Part shown: positions 20,590 to 22,138 of the stretch, in pieces
Numbering within the stretch: the first letter of the stretch is position 1
How the letters are laid out: every line of letters starts with the position of its first letter
Origin: CAZAIO01 sp964485235
GTDB lineage: Bacteria > Chloroflexota > Dehalococcoidia > GIF9 > UBA5629
DNA length: 22,138 bases
Direction: 5' to 3'
NCBI GenBank assembly: GCA_964485235.1
Contig: CAZAIO010000035.1
Coordinates: forward strand, 1-22,138
Position numbers and translations under genes: made by a program
Notes under the pieces: generated by a model
What the model was told of the DNA's origin: nothing
Databases searched by the model: none
Seen by the model: the letters and a program-made list of their open reading frames with translations, nothing else

Positions 20590-22138
20590 TCAGCGTATTA
20601 TCCTGGCATTGACCCAGACCGCCCAGTCCTGCAAAGGATTGGCAACCGAATCGACACGGAGGCTGAAATCTACGTTTTTCCCGTAGTATTCAGAAGGAAC
20701 TGGTACGGATACAGTTTCGAGCTTGTAGTCATAAACATCGGGGACGCCGGGCATAAGTATTTCCCATTCCGGCTTTCCATGTTCCCTTATATAGACCCAG
20801 AAACGGACGCTTCCGGTCGCTGCGCCGTGCAGCAGTCCCACCACACAATAGAAATGATCGCCGGGTTCTACTGAGAGGTTCGTATTATAGTCGCCGATAA
20901 TCCACCCACCGGCCGTCCAGCGCGGATGTGTCTCAAGGTACGTATCCGGTCCGGTTCCGTCCTCTAACTCTTTATCCATTCGAAAGAGGGCAAAACCATT
21001 TTCGTCGCTCACATTGCCGCCGAACTCCAACGGCTCATACGGGTAACCACTCCCCCATTGTGCTCCGGGAGCATTAATCACAAAATCATAGCCGGTCACA
21101 ACTGGAAATGCTATTTGCAGTTCATTATTGTCCTCATCGTCCTCAGCCACGTTGTGGTCCGCATCGGCGACAATGTCCACCACGCGTGTTGCAGGATCAT
21201 ATATCCAGCCTTCTATGACCCTGGTAACCGCCTCGCCGCCGGCTATGACACCGGGCCTGTCATCCGCTTGAGGCAGTCCGTTGGCATATAGCCTGACTGT
21301 ACATTCAGGCGCAGTTCGGGTGCCCCTGTTCATGATCGTATACCCAATCCGTACGCCGTCTGCTGTCACTACTTTATCCATAGTGCTGATAAATAAGTCA
21401 GGCTGTCCGCTCACCTGAGTCGTAGAAACCAGCACCTGTGTGGTGGACAATACGATTCCTGCATCGTTTCCGGCTGAAATAACGTAAGACATTGTGTTAT
21501 CAGGCTGTATTTCAACCGTTCCTGCCGGCTCGACCGCGCCTATATCCGGTTCAATTGTAACCACGTCGGCATTTCTTACATTCCATCTCAGCTCGGCCTT
21601 ATCTCCGGCAGTAACATCGCCCGGATCAGCGGCAAAACTGTCGATAACCGGCAACCCTGTATGCTCCTTCGGGACCACAATCACGTCGACCACAGCCTCT
21701 GTTTTTCCACTCTCATTCCCGGCCGACAACGTGTATCGTGTGCTCAATAACGGTGAAACTCTGACTTTGCCCGTATTGGCGACATCACCGATACCATTGT
21801 CTATATTCACCTGCTCTACACCCGATACATACCAGCTAAGAGTTGTAAAAGAGTCCAGCCCTATCCTGTCGGGGGTCGCCAGGAAAAATTCGACTACCGG
21901 TGTGTCAACAGACACCTTTGAAATAGTAACGGTTCCGATAGCCTCTTCCGACCATGTACCGCTATTGTCCTGAACTTTAAACGAAATTGCGTGTTCTCCC
22001 GCAGAAAGTGACGACGTAGTAAATTCCATCTCATTGCTCAGTTGTCCATCCAGGTCTGACAGCCATATATACAAAACTACATTGCCGTCCGGATCAGTGC
22101 CGTGCCCCTTGAACCGTACCGGACTTCCTGCTACCGTT
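20590..22138 (-). CDS. Large surface protein with Ig/PKD-like and CARDB domains (5' end outside window)
   Basis: The frame stays open to the right edge, so the N-terminus is missing; the first readable residues (FKGHGTDPDGNV) are already inside a PKD/Ig-like domain, and a TTG at 22074 is only internal. In order from the edge come a partial PKD-like domain, two similar Ig-fold repeats (each beginning PVV or PVI-x-x-F and ending SAGNESG or SAGNDAG), a CARDB-type domain (PDLFISTMDKVV...DEDNNELQIAF, about 21400-21090) and a C-terminal beta-rich domain of about 170 residues with many Trp (ending WAVWVNARIIR). At least 516 aa are visible. Such proteins are secreted and act in adhesion or polymer binding. 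No sortase or dockerin signal is visible at the C-terminus. Confidence 0.85.
   Translation of the reverse strand, partial: TVAGSPVRFKGHGTDPDGNVVLYIWLSDLDGQLSNEMEFTTSSLSAGEHAISFKVQDNSGTWSEEAIGTVTISKVSVDTPVVEFFLATPDRIGLDSFTTLSWYVSGVEQVNIDNGIGDVANTGKVRVSPLLSTRYTLSAGNESGKTEAVVDVIVVPKEHTGLPVIDSFAADPGDVTAGDKAELRWNVRNADVVTIEPDIGAVEPAGTVEIQPDNTMSYVISAGNDAGIVLSTTQVLVSTTQVSGQPDLFISTMDKVVTADGVRIGYTIMNRGTRTAPECTVRLYANGLPQADDRPGVIAGGEAVTRVIEGWIYDPATRVVDIVADADHNVAEDDEDNNELQIAFPVVTGYDFVINAPGAQWGSGYPYEPLEFGGNVSDENGFALFRMDKELEDGTGPDTYLETHPRWTAGGWIIGDYNTNLSVEPGDHFYCVVGLLHGAATGSVRFWVYIREHGKPEWEILMPGVPDVYDYKLETVSVPVPSEYYGKNVDFSLRVDSVANPLQDWAVWVNARIIR

Noticed and set aside
1..22138. CRISPR arrays, tRNA or rRNA genes, insertion sequences
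   Set aside because: No regularly spaced direct repeats, cloverleaf-like segments, rRNA-like blocks or transposase motifs were seen in the readable sequence.

Overview
The window is a 22.1-kb scaffold piece carrying three 100-N assembly gaps, so it most likely comes from a draft or metagenome-assembled genome. The gene set points to an anaerobic bacterium: a hybrid-cluster protein, a sensor kinase built on an [FeFe]-hydrogenase-like fold, a nitroreductase, a flavodoxin, and secreted proteins with PKD/Ig-like and CARDB domains. The overall gene style resembles Chloroflexota (Dehalococcoidia-like), but that is inference; there is no rRNA or other phylogenetic marker. Gene density is ordinary. 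I see no tRNA, rRNA, CRISPR array, transposase or phage gene.

Layout. 1-2056: a small exported protein on the minus strand, then a 310-bp non-coding stretch rich in inverted repeats, then a plus-strand cluster made of a 57-aa two-helix membrane protein, an Mrr-like nuclease-fold protein that lacks its catalytic residues, and a flavodoxin. 2070-4817: hcp (hybrid-cluster protein) with a downstream cupin gene, divergent from a Crp/Fnr-family regulator. The shared intergenic region holds a perfect GGTAAC-N4-GTTACC palindrome, the likely operator. 5034-8798: cyclopropane-fatty-acid synthase, a Cys-rich protein of unknown function, an MBL-fold hydrolase and a nitroreductase. 8865-9805: an Asp/Glu/hydantoin racemase-family gene interrupted by the first gap. 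10049-12645: a PKD-domain exported protein, a membrane coiled-coil protein, a membrane protein/XRE regulator pair with a repeat-rich promoter, and a CMD/AhpD-like protein.

12760-16137: a well-formed sigma70-type promoter, a long and apparently structured leader, the hydrogenase-like sensor kinase, a GNAT acetyltransferase, and a small membrane protein split by the second gap. That gap looks false, because its two flanks are the same 55 bp. 16146-17785: a two-gene ABC exporter. 18090-19589: a phytoene-desaturase-like FAD oxidoreductase. 19956-22138: a lipoprotein, then the 3' part of a large surface protein that runs off the right edge.

How the genes fit together. The clearest unit is hcp-cupin with its divergent regulator, a probable response to nitric oxide or other reactive nitrogen species. 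The strongest candidates for something undescribed are the two-helix/dead-nuclease pair at 829-1505 with its structured leader, and the hydrogenase-like kinase with altered H-cluster motifs and a roughly 230-nt leader.
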